Notes: generated from the sequence alone by a model not told the origin. A stretch of 64,000 nucleotides of DNA from Bradyrhizobium sp. 186 (GCF_023101685.1 NZ_CP082164.1:2418001-2482000); one strand, 5' to 3'; positions 36,845-46,611 are shown, numbered from the stretch's first letter. A program made the numbers and translations.

Positions 36845-37965
36845 TGACGATGCAGCGCATCTATCTCGACTACAACGCGAGTACGCCAATCGATCCGGCG
36901 GTCGCCGCCGCTATGGCACCATTTCTTTCCGAGAGTTTTGGTAATCCGTCGAGCGGGCATTGGGCTGCTGCGCCGGCGAAAGCCGCTATCGAAGGGGCAC
37001 GCAGCAAAATCGCGGCTCTACTCGGCTGTCATGAAGATGAGGTCATATTCACCAGCGGCGGAAGCGAGGCCAACAATCTGGCGCTCAAAGGCGTTTATTT
37101 TGCGCGACGCGACAGCGGCGATCACATCATCACCACGCGGGTCGAACATCCGGCGATCATTGAGCCGTGCCGGTTTCTTGAACGCCTGGGCGCGCGGATA
37201 ACCTACCTGCCCGTCGACAGGTTCGGGCGTGTCGATCCCGATGATCTGGTCAAGGCCATCACGCCGCGGACCGTTCTCGTCAGTATCATGCACGCCAACA
37301 ATGAAGTCGGAACCATCCAGCCGATTGAGGAATGCGCACACATCGCCCGTGAACGTGGTGTGCTCGTGCATACCGACGCCGCTCAATCGGTCGGCAAGAT
37401 TGCAACCGACGTCAACGAACTCGGCGTCGATCTGTTATCGATAGCCGGACACAAGCTCTATGCGCCCAAGGGCGTCGGTGCCCTGTTCGTGCGACGCGGT
37501 GTCAGGCTCGAGCCGTTCCTGCACGGGGCCGGACACGAGGGTGGGCGGCGTGCGGGCACCGAGAGCGCATTGCTGACAGTAGGTCTCGGCAAGGCCTGCG
37601 AGCTGGCGCGTGATCTCCCGTCGATGGATCGGGTGCGCACCTTGCGTGACCGCTTCTGGCACGAGCTTCAGGATCGGTTCGGCAATCGCATCGCGCTCAA
37701 TGGACATCCTGCGCATCGGCTGCCGAATACGTTCAATGTTTCCTTCATCGGCTGCGTCGGCGCCGAACTCCTGGAGCGGCTCGACGGCGTTGCCGCCTCG
37801 ACCGGCTCGGCGTGTCATGCGGGGCGCATCGAACTGTCGCCCGTCCTTGAGGCGATGGGCGTCGTGCCCGAGGTGGGAATGGGGGCCATCCGCTTCAGTC
37901 TCGGGCGCGGAACGACGCATGAGGAAATTGTCTCGGTAGGGAAGCGCCTTGGTGCTGTCCTCTGA
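36841..37965 (+). CDS. Cysteine desulfurase (NifS/IscS-like)
   Basis: 374 residues, ATG 36841 overlapping the MFS stop. PLP lysine in SIAGHKLYAPKG, with IYLDYNASTPIDP at the start and EVIFTSGGSEANNLALKG, VSIMHANNEVGTIQP and the catalytic-loop STGSACHAG. It takes sulfur from cysteine as an enzyme-bound persulfide. Because it stands with persulfide-handling genes rather than with isc/suf genes, it likely supplies or disposes of sulfane sulfur here. Could be selenium-related, but no sel genes are near. Confidence 0.9.
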   Translation: MMTMQRIYLDYNASTPIDPAVAAAMAPFLSESFGNPSSGHWAAAPAKAAIEGARSKIAALLGCHEDEVIFTSGGSEANNLALKGVYFARRDSGDHIITTRVEHPAIIEPCRFLERLGARITYLPVDRFGRVDPDDLVKAITPRTVLVSIMHANNEVGTIQPIEECAHIARERGVLVHTDAAQSVGKIATDVNELGVDLLSIAGHKLYAPKGVGALFVRRGVRLEPFLHGAGHEGGRRAGTESALLTVGLGKACELARDLPSMDRVRTLRDRFWHELQDRFGNRIALNGHPAHRLPNTFNVSFIGCVGAELLERLDGVAASTGSACHAGRIELSPVLEAMGVVPEVGMGAIRFSLGRGTTHEEIVSVGKRLGAVL

Positions 37966-37983
37966 TCAAGGTCGGGAGTACCA

Positions 37984-38625
37984 ATGCGCAAGCCGCGATT
38001 CATAGCCGAACAAGGACGCAAGCCGTCTGGCCTGCTGGGTCGGATCGTTGCGCGCGTCATGGCAAAGGAAACAGCCGGCGAAAATGAGTTTGCGCTGGAG
38101 CTGTTGCAGCTTCGGCCCGAGGACGCCGTGTTGGAGATTGGATGCGGCCACGATGAAACCTGGCAAAGGCGGCCAAATTCGTCTCGCGCGGTTCTTTGTC
38201 TGGAATAGACTTCTCGCCGGTGATGCACCGTCATGCGGCGCGTCGACACCGGCGGTTGGTGGCCGGAGAATCGATTAGAATTTCATCTCGGAAGCAGCGA
38301 CCGGCTGCCGTCCGCTGACCAGTCGTTCGACAAGGTCTTCGCCGTCCATACCGTCTATTTCTAGAAAACACCGCTCGATCATCTCGCCGAAGCACACCGG
38401 GTGTTGAAACCGGGCGGTCGTTTCGTTCTTGGATTTCGTCCGGCCGAAGACGCCGGATTCGGCGCGATCTTTCCCAGTGATATCTACCATATTAGGCCCG
38501 AAGCTGACGTCGCCAAATTGGTAGTGGACGCCGGCTTCGAAACCGTCGAACTGCGCCGGCATACGCGCGGCGCCTTGCAGTTGAGTTTCATAAGTAGAAC
38601 ACGCGCGCAAGAACAACCGGTCTGA
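37984..38625 (+). pseudogene. SAM-dependent methyltransferase, two frameshifts and a stop
   Basis: The N-terminal part (LRPEDAVLEIGCGHDET) carries the SAM motif I. A lost base at about 38160 shifts the frame to LAKAAKFVSRGSLSGIDFSP. An extra base near 38270 shifts it to LEFHLGSSDRLPSADQSFDK. A TAG at 38362-38364 replaces Trp in VHTVYF-KTPLDHLAEAHR, and the end (VLKPGGRFVLGFRP to the stop) is intact. Recent decay; the gene was part of the operon (18 bases after the desulfurase). Confidence 0.85.
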
Positions 38626-38633
38626 GAACAGTC

Positions 38634-39455
38634 ATGCCATCCATCCTGGACAATAAAAACACGGCGGCGCCATCGGTTTTTCTCCCCGCAGCCTTGTTGC
38701 GCGAGGCGCGCCGGCAAAAGGGATTGCCGACGGTCGATGTCCCCGCGATCTGCGTTCTCGATCCCGATGGCGACATGGTTCGACGGTTGCGGGAGAGCGG
38801 CGAGGCCCAGCCTTTCAAGCCTTGGGCCTGTTACCATACACAACTCGATACGTTCACCCTTGCCGGACAGGCGATAGGCCTTGTCGGGTGCGCAGTCGGC
38901 GCACCGTTTGCCGTGCTTGTCGCCGAGCAGCTTTTCGCCAGCGGTTGTCGCTTGTTGATCAGCGTTACATCTGCCGGACAGATCACGGCGAGCACATCGC
39001 CGCCTTATTTTGTCATCATCGACCGTGCGTTGAGGGATGAGGGAACAAGCTATCACTATGCGGCGCCCGCCGAATACGCTGAAGCCCAGCCACGGCTGGT
39101 GAAGATAGCTGCCGATGCGCTCGATGGCACAGCACCACACGTGCTTGTCGGAGCGACGTGGACGACGGATGCGCCGTTTCGGGAAACGGCCGACGCGATC
39201 GATCTGGCGAAATCGAAAGGTGTGCTGGCCGTCGAGATGGAGGCCGCCGCGCTTTATGCGTTCGCGGCTTCGGCCAAGGCCCAAGTGCTCTGCCTTGCCC
39301 ATGTCACCAATACTATGGGACAGGCCGGCGACGATTTTGAGAAGGGCGAGGCCGACGGCACGCGGGATGCGCTTGCGGTGCTTGCGCGCCTCGTAAACGC
39401 CTTCCGAGAGCTTCCCGGCCACGACGTCGAAACTCTCAGTAATGGCGATGGTTAA
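38634..39455 (+). CDS. Nucleoside phosphorylase-I-family protein
   Basis: 273 residues. The phosphorylase-I fold is shown by VGCAVGAPFAVLVAEQLFASG, ISVTSAGQI and GVLAVEMEAAALYAFA, the ribose-binding MEAA motif. Relatives are uridine phosphorylase and other purine/pyrimidine phosphorylases or AMP nucleosidases. It is the last gene of the sulfur-linked block, nine bases after the broken methyltransferase. Substrate unknown; a methylthio- or methylated nucleoside would fit the neighbours, but that is a guess. Confidence 0.82.
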   Translation: MPSILDNKNTAAPSVFLPAALLREARRQKGLPTVDVPAICVLDPDGDMVRRLRESGEAQPFKPWACYHTQLDTFTLAGQAIGLVGCAVGAPFAVLVAEQLFASGCRLLISVTSAGQITASTSPPYFVIIDRALRDEGTSYHYAAPAEYAEAQPRLVKIAADALDGTAPHVLVGATWTTDAPFRETADAIDLAKSKGVLAVEMEAAALYAFAASAKAQVLCLAHVTNTMGQAGDDFEKGEADGTRDALAVLARLVNAFRELPGHDVETLSNGDG

Positions 39456-39707
39456 GACAGCTACGCCTGATAAAAGCAAGGCAGCGGATTGAAGGTATGG
39501 ATGAAATTCCCCTGTGATTGCTATCGAGGCGCGTGATTGTCAGACCGGAATGGCGGCAATGCTCGCGAGCGAAAGGCTAACGTGGTTCGTTGTGTGCAGA
39601 ACGATCGTTAGCGACTGGCAACTTGTGGCGCAAAGCGGTCATTCGCGATTACGGCCTGTTCGGTAGCGAGAGAGGCTGTCCCGCTCTTTGAGCATCCCTT
39701 CGGGTTG

Positions 39708-42700
39708 CTATTCCGCTGCGCGGTCCGGCATGAAGATCCGATCGGGCTTCGCTTCGCGTTCCTCGGGCGCAAAATATGAGTATAGAGCTGGCAAAACCAG
39801 CAGCGTCAGCAACGTCGCGCTCAACAGACCACCAATCACCACGGTCGCCAATGGCTTCTGTACCTCCGCGCCCGTACCGGTTGCGAGAGCCATCGGGACG
39901 AAGCCCAGCGAGGCGACCAGCGCCGTCACGATCACGGGGCGAAACCGAGTGAGGGCACCTTGGCTGATGGCCGCGCCTGAGGGGATGCCGTCGTCGATCA
40001 GCTTCCGGATTTGGCTCAGCATCACCAGTCCGTTCAGGACGGCGACGCCGGAAAGCGCGATGAAGCCGACGGCCGCCGAGATCGAGAATGGCATGCTTCG
40101 CAACCACAGCGCCGCGATGCCGCCGGTGAGCGCCAGCGGGACCGCACTGAAGACCAGAAGGGCGTCTCGCGCGGACCCAAGCGCGGCGAACAATAATAAG
40201 AAGATCAACAGGAAACAGCCGGGTACGACGAACATCAGCCGTTCCCGAGCTACCGAGAAATTCTCGAATTGACCGCCCCAGAAGAGCCAGGTTCCCGGCG
40301 CCAGCTTGACTCTCTGATCGACTACGGCCTGCGCCTCCGCCACCAACGAGCCGATGTCCCGCCCGCGGACGTCGGCTGTTGCGACGACACGTCGCTTACC
40401 GTTCTCGCGGCTGATCTGGTTGGCGCCTTCTGTCTGCTCGAATGTCGCCACTGCCCTGAGAGGGATCGAAGCAGCCGCGGCATTTTCGTTCAACCGCGGC
40501 AATTGCACCGGCAGGTTCTCCAGTGCCGAGATATCATTGCGGAGCGTGTCGTTCAGCCGCACGATGATCTGGAAGCGGCGGTCCCCCTCAAAGACCAGGC
40601 CTGCGACACGACCGCCAATCGCGGCCTCAATTACGTTCTGGACCGCGAGCAGGCTAAGGCCCCGACGAGCGATCTCCGCCTTGTCGATCTTGATTTCCAG
40701 AAATGGAAGCCCAGTCGTTTCCTCTACCTTCACGTCTTGTGTGCCCCTGACGCGCCGCAGCGCGTTAGCGATACTGCCCGCGGTTCGTTGCATCTCCTCA
40801 AAATCGTCGCCAAAGACCTTGACGGCGAGGTCCTGGCGCACGCCGGCGATCAATTCATTGAACCGCATCTCGATCGGCTGTGAGAAGCCGACCTTGTTGC
40901 CTGGAAGTTTCCCAGCGTCCGCCTCGATCTGCTTGATCAGACCGTCCTTCGACAGACTGGGGTCTGGCCATTCGCTCTGTGGCCTGACGATAATGTAGGT
41001 GTCGGACGAACTCGGCGGCATTGGGTCGGCGGCAAGGTCCGGCGTTCCGGTCCGGGAGAACACAAACGCCACCTGCGGAAACTTGCTGATCTCCTTTTCA
41101 AGGAGGAGTTGCATCGCCTGCACCTGAGACAACGACGTACTTGGTACGCGCTTGACCTCCATGACAATGTTCTTTTCATCGAGGGTCGGCGTGAACTCCT
41201 GCCCCAGCCGGGCAAACAGCAGAGCGGCTGCAACGAACAAAAGCGCAGCAGCGCCGATGGCCGGTAGGGGTGAAGCGATCGCCCGTGTCAGCAACGGCGC
41301 GTAGTACGCCTTCAGCTTGCGGATGATGACGTTCTCTTGTTCCGTCACGGGCTTGGACACCGTTAGGGCGATCATGGCCGGGACGAACGTCAAGGACACG
41401 ACGAAGGCCGCGCCGAGCGCGATGATGACGGTGAGCGCCATCGGCTCGAAGGTCTTGCCCTCGACGCCTGTGAACGTCAGCAAGGGAACATAGACAAGGA
41501 TGATGGTGAGCTGGCCGTAGACCGTCGGCCGGATCATCTCGGTGGCGGATTCCGTGACCGTCCGAAGCCGTTCATCGAGGGACAGCGGGCGACCAAACTC
41601 ACGCTGACGCTCCGCGAGATGTCGAAGAGTGTTTTCAGCGATGATCACGGCGCCGTCGACGATCAGCCCGAAGTCCAAAGCACCCAGGCTCATCAAGTTC
41701 GCGCTGATCTTGCCCTGCAGCATGCCGGTTGCGGTCACCAGCATGGTGACCGGAATGACGCAGGCGGTTACCAGGGCGGCGCGCAGATTGCCCAGCAGCA
41801 CGAACAGCACAGCGATGACGAGGAGCGCACCTTCGGTCAGATTGGTAGCCACGGTCTCGATGGTGGCGTCCACCAATTGGGTCCGGTTCAGTACGGTGTG
41901 GGCGTAGATGCCAGGGGGAAGCGTGCGGCTGATCTCCTTGATCTTCGCATCCGCTGCCGCCGCGACCGTGCGGCTGTTGCCGCCGATCAGCATCAGCGCC
42001 GTGCCCAGAACGACCTCCCGGCCGTTGACGCTGGCGCTGCCGGTCCGCAATTCCTTGCCGATCGTGACTTCGGCGACGTCCTTGACCCGGACGGGCACGC
42101 CGGCGCGGGTGGCCACGACGATCTGCGAGATGTCCTCGGCGTTCTCCACCCGGCCACTGGCCCGGACCACATAGCCCTCGCCGTTTTGTTCGATGTAGTT
42201 GGCACCGCGGCTGACATTGTTGGCCTCGATCGCGGCAATCATCTGATCGAGTGACAGCCCATAGCTGATCAACCGCGACGGGTCGGGCTGGACCTGAAAT
42301 TGCTTGACGAATCCGCCGATTGCGTCAGCCCCGGCAACCCCTGGGACCGTCTTCATCTGCGGGCGGACAATCCAGTCCTGCACGGTGCGGAGGTAGACGG
42401 TGCGTTGAAAATCATCCGTCAGGCGTTCGCCTTCGGGCGTCAGGTAAGTCGCGTCGGACTGCCATCCGGGCTTTCCGTCGTGGACCGGCGCGATCTCACC
42501 TGGCTTGGCGTATTCGACCGCCCACCAGTAGATCTCGCCGAGTCCGGTTGAGATCGGCCCGAGCTTGACCTCCACGCCGGGCGGAAGACTGGTCTTGGCC
42601 TCGTTGATGCGTTCTGAGACCTGCTGGCGTGCGAAATAGATATTGGTACGATCGGCGAAGACAGCCGTGATCTGGGCAAAACCGTTTCGTGAGAAAGATC

Positions 42701-42947
42701 GCGTCGATTCCAGGCCGGGTGTACCCGCCAGCACCGTCTCCAGTGCGACCGTGACCTGTTTCTCGATTTCGACCGGCGTCAGCGCCGGCGCAACGGCGTT
42801 GACCTGGACCTGAACATTGGTGACGTCGGGAACGGCATCGATCGGAAGTTTTGTCAGCGACCATAAACCGGAGACCGCAGCCGCCAGCGTGATCAGCAGG
42901 ATCAGCCATCGACGCCGGACCGAAAAATCGATGATGCGCTCGATCAT
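39708..42947 (-). CDS. czcA: Heavy-metal RND efflux pump (CzcA/CusA family)
   Basis: 1,079 residues, twelve membrane segments and two large periplasmic loops. It begins MIERIIDFSVRRRWLIL. The TM4 motif DFGLIVDGAVIIAEN keeps the D-D-E proton-path residues of CzcA, so divalent zinc, cobalt or cadmium (or nickel) fits better than Cu(I). Follows the adaptor by three bases. It expels metal from periplasm or cytoplasm through an outer-membrane channel, which this operon lacks; the TolC-like genes at 52242 or 62879 might serve. Symbol czcA is by family. Confidence 0.9.
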   Translation of the reverse strand: MIERIIDFSVRRRWLILLITLAAAVSGLWSLTKLPIDAVPDVTNVQVQVNAVAPALTPVEIEKQVTVALETVLAGTPGLESTRSFSRNGFAQITAVFADRTNIYFARQQVSERINEAKTSLPPGVEVKLGPISTGLGEIYWWAVEYAKPGEIAPVHDGKPGWQSDATYLTPEGERLTDDFQRTVYLRTVQDWIVRPQMKTVPGVAGADAIGGFVKQFQVQPDPSRLISYGLSLDQMIAAIEANNVSRGANYIEQNGEGYVVRASGRVENAEDISQIVVATRAGVPVRVKDVAEVTIGKELRTGSASVNGREVVLGTALMLIGGNSRTVAAAADAKIKEISRTLPPGIYAHTVLNRTQLVDATIETVATNLTEGALLVIAVLFVLLGNLRAALVTACVIPVTMLVTATGMLQGKISANLMSLGALDFGLIVDGAVIIAENTLRHLAERQREFGRPLSLDERLRTVTESATEMIRPTVYGQLTIILVYVPLLTFTGVEGKTFEPMALTVIIALGAAFVVSLTFVPAMIALTVSKPVTEQENVIIRKLKAYYAPLLTRAIASPLPAIGAAALLFVAAALLFARLGQEFTPTLDEKNIVMEVKRVPSTSLSQVQAMQLLLEKEISKFPQVAFVFSRTGTPDLAADPMPPSSSDTYIIVRPQSEWPDPSLSKDGLIKQIEADAGKLPGNKVGFSQPIEMRFNELIAGVRQDLAVKVFGDDFEEMQRTAGSIANALRRVRGTQDVKVEETTGLPFLEIKIDKAEIARRGLSLLAVQNVIEAAIGGRVAGLVFEGDRRFQIIVRLNDTLRNDISALENLPVQLPRLNENAAAASIPLRAVATFEQTEGANQISRENGKRRVVATADVRGRDIGSLVAEAQAVVDQRVKLAPGTWLFWGGQFENFSVARERLMFVVPGCFLLIFLLLFAALGSARDALLVFSAVPLALTGGIAALWLRSMPFSISAAVGFIALSGVAVLNGLVMLSQIRKLIDDGIPSGAAISQGALTRFRPVIVTALVASLGFVPMALATGTGAEVQKPLATVVIGGLLSATLLTLLVLPALYSYFAPEEREAKPDRIFMPDRAAE

Positions 42948-42950
42948 CGC

Positions 42951-44168
42951 CTAGTCCTCATCTTTCGGTTTCGAGAGTTCAGCTTTGAGCGAGAACGTAT
43001 TTGTCACAGCAACGGTTTCGCCCGGCGTCAGGCCGGAGAGGATTTCGAGCGCCTGATCTTCCTTCTGCCCGAGCACCACGTCGCGCTTTTCGAACCCGTC
43101 TTTGGTGCGGACGAACACGACGGGGCGGCCTTCCAGCTTTTGGATCGCGGTCGTCGGGACGACGACGGGCACGTTCCTTTCGCTGAGGGCGATCGCCGCT
43201 GTGACGAACGAGCCTGGACGCCATGTCCGGTCGGCATTCTGGATTTCGGTCACGACGCGCGTGGTCCGCGTATCCTTGTCGACCAGAGGGCTGACGAAGA
43301 TGATCTTGCCTGTGGTTGATTCCGAAAGACCCCTGGCGGAAATTTTCACCGGTTGACCTTCCCTAATCAAAGGAAGGTCGGAGGAGGCGACGGACAAATC
43401 TACCCAGACACGGCTCAGATCGACGATGACGAACAGTTCCGTCTCGAGATTGTCGCGGCCGACGGCGGCTCCAAGTTCGACCTTGCGCTCCACCACGCGC
43501 CCCGAGATCGGCGCCCGAACATCCTGCCGGCGCAGACGGGCTTCCGAGGCATCGGGAAGCGCAGCGATCTCGTTGTCGGCAAGTCCGAGCGCCATCAGCT
43601 TCTGGCGCGCGATATTGACCTTCATGCCGGACTGTGCGGCGGCGTTGCGCGAGCGAAGGAATTGTTGCTCGGGGATAGCTCTGCCGTCCCAAAGGGTCTT
43701 GTCGCGGTTGGCCAGTTCCTGCGCGAGATCGTGCGTAAGGCGCGCCGCCAGATATTCGCTCTTGGCATCGGCAACCTCTCGGCTCTCAAGGACCGCGATC
43801 ACCTCGTCCTTAAAGACGTCGTCACCGATATTCTTGCGCAACTCTGCTACGGTCCCGGACAGCTTGACCGAGACGTGCGCAATCAGGTCGGCGTTAGGAA
43901 CGATAGAACCGGGGACGACAAGGCGCCGGGCGATCGTTGCTGGGCCAACCTGCGCCAATTCGATCTGCGCGAGCTTGATCTGCTCGTCGCTCATCGGTAG
44001 CGCTCCCGCGACAGGCTCGGGCGTTGCCTGCATGGCGGAGTTCGCCGTGTTGTGCTGCTGGCCTATGCCAATTGCACGTTGAACGGTCGTCGATAGGCCG
44101 GGCGCGAGCGCAAAAATCGCCGCTCCTGCCAGAAACGAGAAAACATTAATGGTTGAACGGCTTGCCAT
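42951..44168 (-). CDS. czcB: RND efflux adaptor (CzcB-like membrane fusion protein)
   Basis: 405 residues. A signal/anchor segment (VFSFLAGAAIFALAPGL) leads into a lipoyl-like half-motif (PNADLIAHVSVKLSGTVAEL), a coiled-coil hairpin (SREVADAKSEYLAARLTHDLA), and the beta-barrel and membrane-proximal domains (VRAPISGRVVERKVELGAAV). It links the RND pump to the outer-membrane channel. Between the sensor gene and czcA in one minus-strand operon, 42 bases from the sensor. Confidence 0.9.
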   Translation of the reverse strand: MASRSTINVFSFLAGAAIFALAPGLSTTVQRAIGIGQQHNTANSAMQATPEPVAGALPMSDEQIKLAQIELAQVGPATIARRLVVPGSIVPNADLIAHVSVKLSGTVAELRKNIGDDVFKDEVIAVLESREVADAKSEYLAARLTHDLAQELANRDKTLWDGRAIPEQQFLRSRNAAAQSGMKVNIARQKLMALGLADNEIAALPDASEARLRRQDVRAPISGRVVERKVELGAAVGRDNLETELFVIVDLSRVWVDLSVASSDLPLIREGQPVKISARGLSESTTGKIIFVSPLVDKDTRTTRVVTEIQNADRTWRPGSFVTAAIALSERNVPVVVPTTAIQKLEGRPVVFVRTKDGFEKRDVVLGQKEDQALEILSGLTPGETVAVTNTFSLKAELSKPKDED

Positions 44169-44210
44169 AGCGCCTTCCGACGCGGGCCCGGCGCGAACGC
44201 CGGCCCATCG

Positions 44211-44489
44211 TCACAGATATTTGGAAATGGCCTTGAACTCGTCGACGACGGCCACCGTGGATTTCCCGGTTCCGTTCGCTGCGATATCAAGGCAATGGTC
44301 AACGTGATCGTGGATCAGCGCGCGCTTGGCCTCTCCAACGGCTTTCTCGACGGCATGAAGCTGCTGGGCGAGATCGAGGCAAGAACGTCCTTCATCGAAC
44401 ATCTCAATGACACGGCGAAGATGCCCTTCGGCGCGCTTCAATCGCTTGACGATATTCGGATGGGTTTCGTGAACGTGATCATGCGCCAT
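44211..44489 (-). CDS. CsoR/RcnR-family metal sensor of the RND operon
   Basis: 92 residues, all-helical DUF156 fold. Key residues are His3 in the N-terminal His-rich MAHDHVHETH, then Cys37, His62 and Cys66, spaced as in the Cu(I) sensor CsoR (C-H-C), while the N-terminal His also recalls RcnR. So the bound metal cannot be told from the sequence. It heads the operon with czcB and czcA. Its promoter has a G/C palindrome in the spacer and no ribosome site, so the transcript may be leaderless. Autoregulation is likely. Confidence 0.85.
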   Translation of the reverse strand: MAHDHVHETHPNIVKRLKRAEGHLRRVIEMFDEGRSCLDLAQQLHAVEKAVGEAKRALIHDHVDHCLDIAANGTGKSTVAVVDEFKAISKYL

Positions 44490-44495
44490 TGGGGA

Positions 44496-44523
44496 AGTGT
44501 ATCCCCCCGGGGGGATGAGACAA
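44496..44523 (-). promoter_or_regulatory. Promoter and operator of the metal-sensor/RND operon
   Basis: On the minus strand TTGTCT, 16 bases, TACACT. The spacer is almost exactly the perfect palindrome atccccccggggggat (44501-44516), the G/C-tract type of operator used by CsoR/RcnR proteins. The -10 lies six bases before the ATG, so transcription would start at or near the start codon. Confidence 0.65.
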
Positions 44524-44590
44524 GCGTAGCTTGGTCACATGCCGGCGCGCTGTAGCACGTGTCGAGACACGGCGATGCAACAGCCATGAC

Positions 44591-46594
44591 TTATCCTTTC
44601 GCCGGTTCGGGCTTGAGGTCGGACGATGCCGCGGTGACTGTTTTCTCGGGCGTCGGCAGAAGGCGGGCCGAGTTGAGGATGAACACCAGCTCCGAGACGA
44701 CATGGATGCCGGCAGCCAGCAACGGATTGAGGAATCCGAAGGCGGCAAGCACGATGCCGAGGGTGTCGACGCCGATGGTGCCGGCGAAGTTCTGCCAGAT
44801 GATGCCCCTTGTCCTTCTGGCGACGGCGAGCGTTTCGGTGAAGCGCTCGAGATCGTTGCCGAGCAGCACCACATCGGCGCTCTCCTGAGCGACGTCGGTG
44901 CCGGACCCCATGGCGACGCCGACATCGGCTTCGGTAAGCGCGGGCGCGTCATTGACGCCATCGCCGACCATGGCGACCTTCCGCTTCTGCTCGACGAGGG
45001 CCTGGACGCGCGCCAGTTTGTCCTCGGGGAGCAGTTCCGCCTCGATGTCCTTGATGCCGAGCGCAGCGCCGACAGCGAATGCCACGCGCTGCGCATCACC
45101 CGTGAGCAGGACCGTTCGGATACCCATTCGGTGCAAGGCTTCGATAGCGCGCTTGGCTTCGGGTCGGACGGTATCCGCGACCGCGATAGAGCCGAGTAGG
45201 CGGCCGTCACGGGCGACGAAGACTTCGGAACCCACGTCGCCGCCACCGGGGGCGGCCGGCACGCCGATCCCATTGTCCGCCATCCAGGCGCGGTTGCCGA
45301 CGAGAATGGCGGTCTCAGCGACCTTGGTCATGATGCCACGGCCCGGTGTGTAGGCGAAGCTCGTCGGCTCGATCACGTTACGGCCCCGGCTGCGGGCGTG
45401 GGCGACAATCGCCTTGCCGAGCGGGTGCTCGGAGCGCAGCTCGGCCGTGGCAGCAGCGTCGAGAAGCTCATCACCGGTCGTGCCGGCAACGGGTACAACT
45501 TGCTGCACTTCGGGCCGCCCGAAAGTCAGCGTACCAGTCTTGTCGAGCACCACCGTGTCGACATGACCCAAGGTCTCCAGATGTACGCCGCCCTTGACGA
45601 TGGCGCCAAGCCGGGCTGAGCGGCCGATGCCGCCCAGAATGGCGAGCGGCGTGCCGGCGGCGATGCCGCAGGCGCCGGCGACAATGATCACCGAGATCGT
45701 TGAATAGATGTTGTGCGTAATCAGGAACGTCAGGACGGCGGCGCCGAGTGCAAAGTAGACGAGATAGCCGGCTAGGCGATCGGCGAGACGCTGAACCGGC
45801 GCACGGGACTTCTCAGCCCGCTCAACCGCCTCGATGATCTTGCCGTAGCTCGTGTCACGGCCGATGCGCTCGGCGGCAATCTCCAGCGCGCCGGATTGGT
45901 TGATGGAGCCGGCGAAGACCTGAGTGCCCGCCGTCTTCTCGACCGGCATGGACTCACCCGTGATGCGGGATTCGTCGACGAAGGAATGACCCGAGAGTAC
46001 GGCGCCGTCGACAGAAATCCGGCCACCGGGCGCGACCAGGATGGCGTCGCCAACCGACAATTCCTCCGCCGAGAGGGATCGGATCGAACCGGCACGGCGG
46101 ACCGAGACCTCACGCGGCAAGAATTCGAGCAGGTCGCGGATCGCCTTGCGGCCACGGCCCACGGTCAGGCCTTCCAGCACCTCGGCGACGAGAACGAACA
46201 AGGTGATGACGAGCGCCGTGAAGAACTCGCCGATGGCGGCTGCCGCGATGATCGCGATCGTCATCGACAGCTCCATGGTCATGCGGCGCTCGAGAACGTT
46301 CTCGAGCGCTTCCTTGAGGATCGGCCAACCGCCGATCAGAAGGCCGACGACACCGATGACACTGACCGCCGGGAATGGCTCCCAGACCCGGAACCACACC
46401 GCCGCGGCAGCGATCGCGACGAGGCCGATGCGCACGGCCTCCGGCCATTCAAAGGAATGGTCATGATCATGCTCGTGTTCATGATCGTCATGATCATCAT
46501 GATCGTGATGATGGGGCGCGGCGGCCGGTGCGATGGTATGTGCTTCGGCGGTATCAGCCAGCGTTCGGCGATGCGCGACGTCCTGGACGGCCAT
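44591..46594 (-). CDS. P1B-type metal-transport ATPase lacking the CPC motif
   Basis: 667 residues. A His/Asp-rich head (about residues 24-48, APHHHDHDDHDDHEHEHDHD) replaces the usual Cys-type metal-binding domain. Phosphorylation motif DKTGTLTFG, actuator TGES, and hinge [12 protein letters not shown] are intact. In the sixth-segment metal site, where CPC, SPC or similar is expected, it reads VAGACGIAAGTPLAILGG, that is, Cys-Gly. Zn/Co/Ni export fits the context and the His-rich head. It follows the RcnR-like sensor by 17 bases, so it is probably induced by the sensed metal. Confidence 0.88.
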   Translation of the reverse strand: MAVQDVAHRRTLADTAEAHTIAPAAAPHHHDHDDHDDHEHEHDHDHSFEWPEAVRIGLVAIAAAAVWFRVWEPFPAVSVIGVVGLLIGGWPILKEALENVLERRMTMELSMTIAIIAAAAIGEFFTALVITLFVLVAEVLEGLTVGRGRKAIRDLLEFLPREVSVRRAGSIRSLSAEELSVGDAILVAPGGRISVDGAVLSGHSFVDESRITGESMPVEKTAGTQVFAGSINQSGALEIAAERIGRDTSYGKIIEAVERAEKSRAPVQRLADRLAGYLVYFALGAAVLTFLITHNIYSTISVIIVAGACGIAAGTPLAILGGIGRSARLGAIVKGGVHLETLGHVDTVVLDKTGTLTFGRPEVQQVVPVAGTTGDELLDAAATAELRSEHPLGKAIVAHARSRGRNVIEPTSFAYTPGRGIMTKVAETAILVGNRAWMADNGIGVPAAPGGGDVGSEVFVARDGRLLGSIAVADTVRPEAKRAIEALHRMGIRTVLLTGDAQRVAFAVGAALGIKDIEAELLPEDKLARVQALVEQKRKVAMVGDGVNDAPALTEADVGVAMGSGTDVAQESADVVLLGNDLERFTETLAVARRTRGIIWQNFAGTIGVDTLGIVLAAFGFLNPLLAAGIHVVSELVFILNSARLLPTPEKTVTAASSDLKPEPAKG

Positions 46595-46611
46595 GATGGC
46601 AAACTCCGCTG

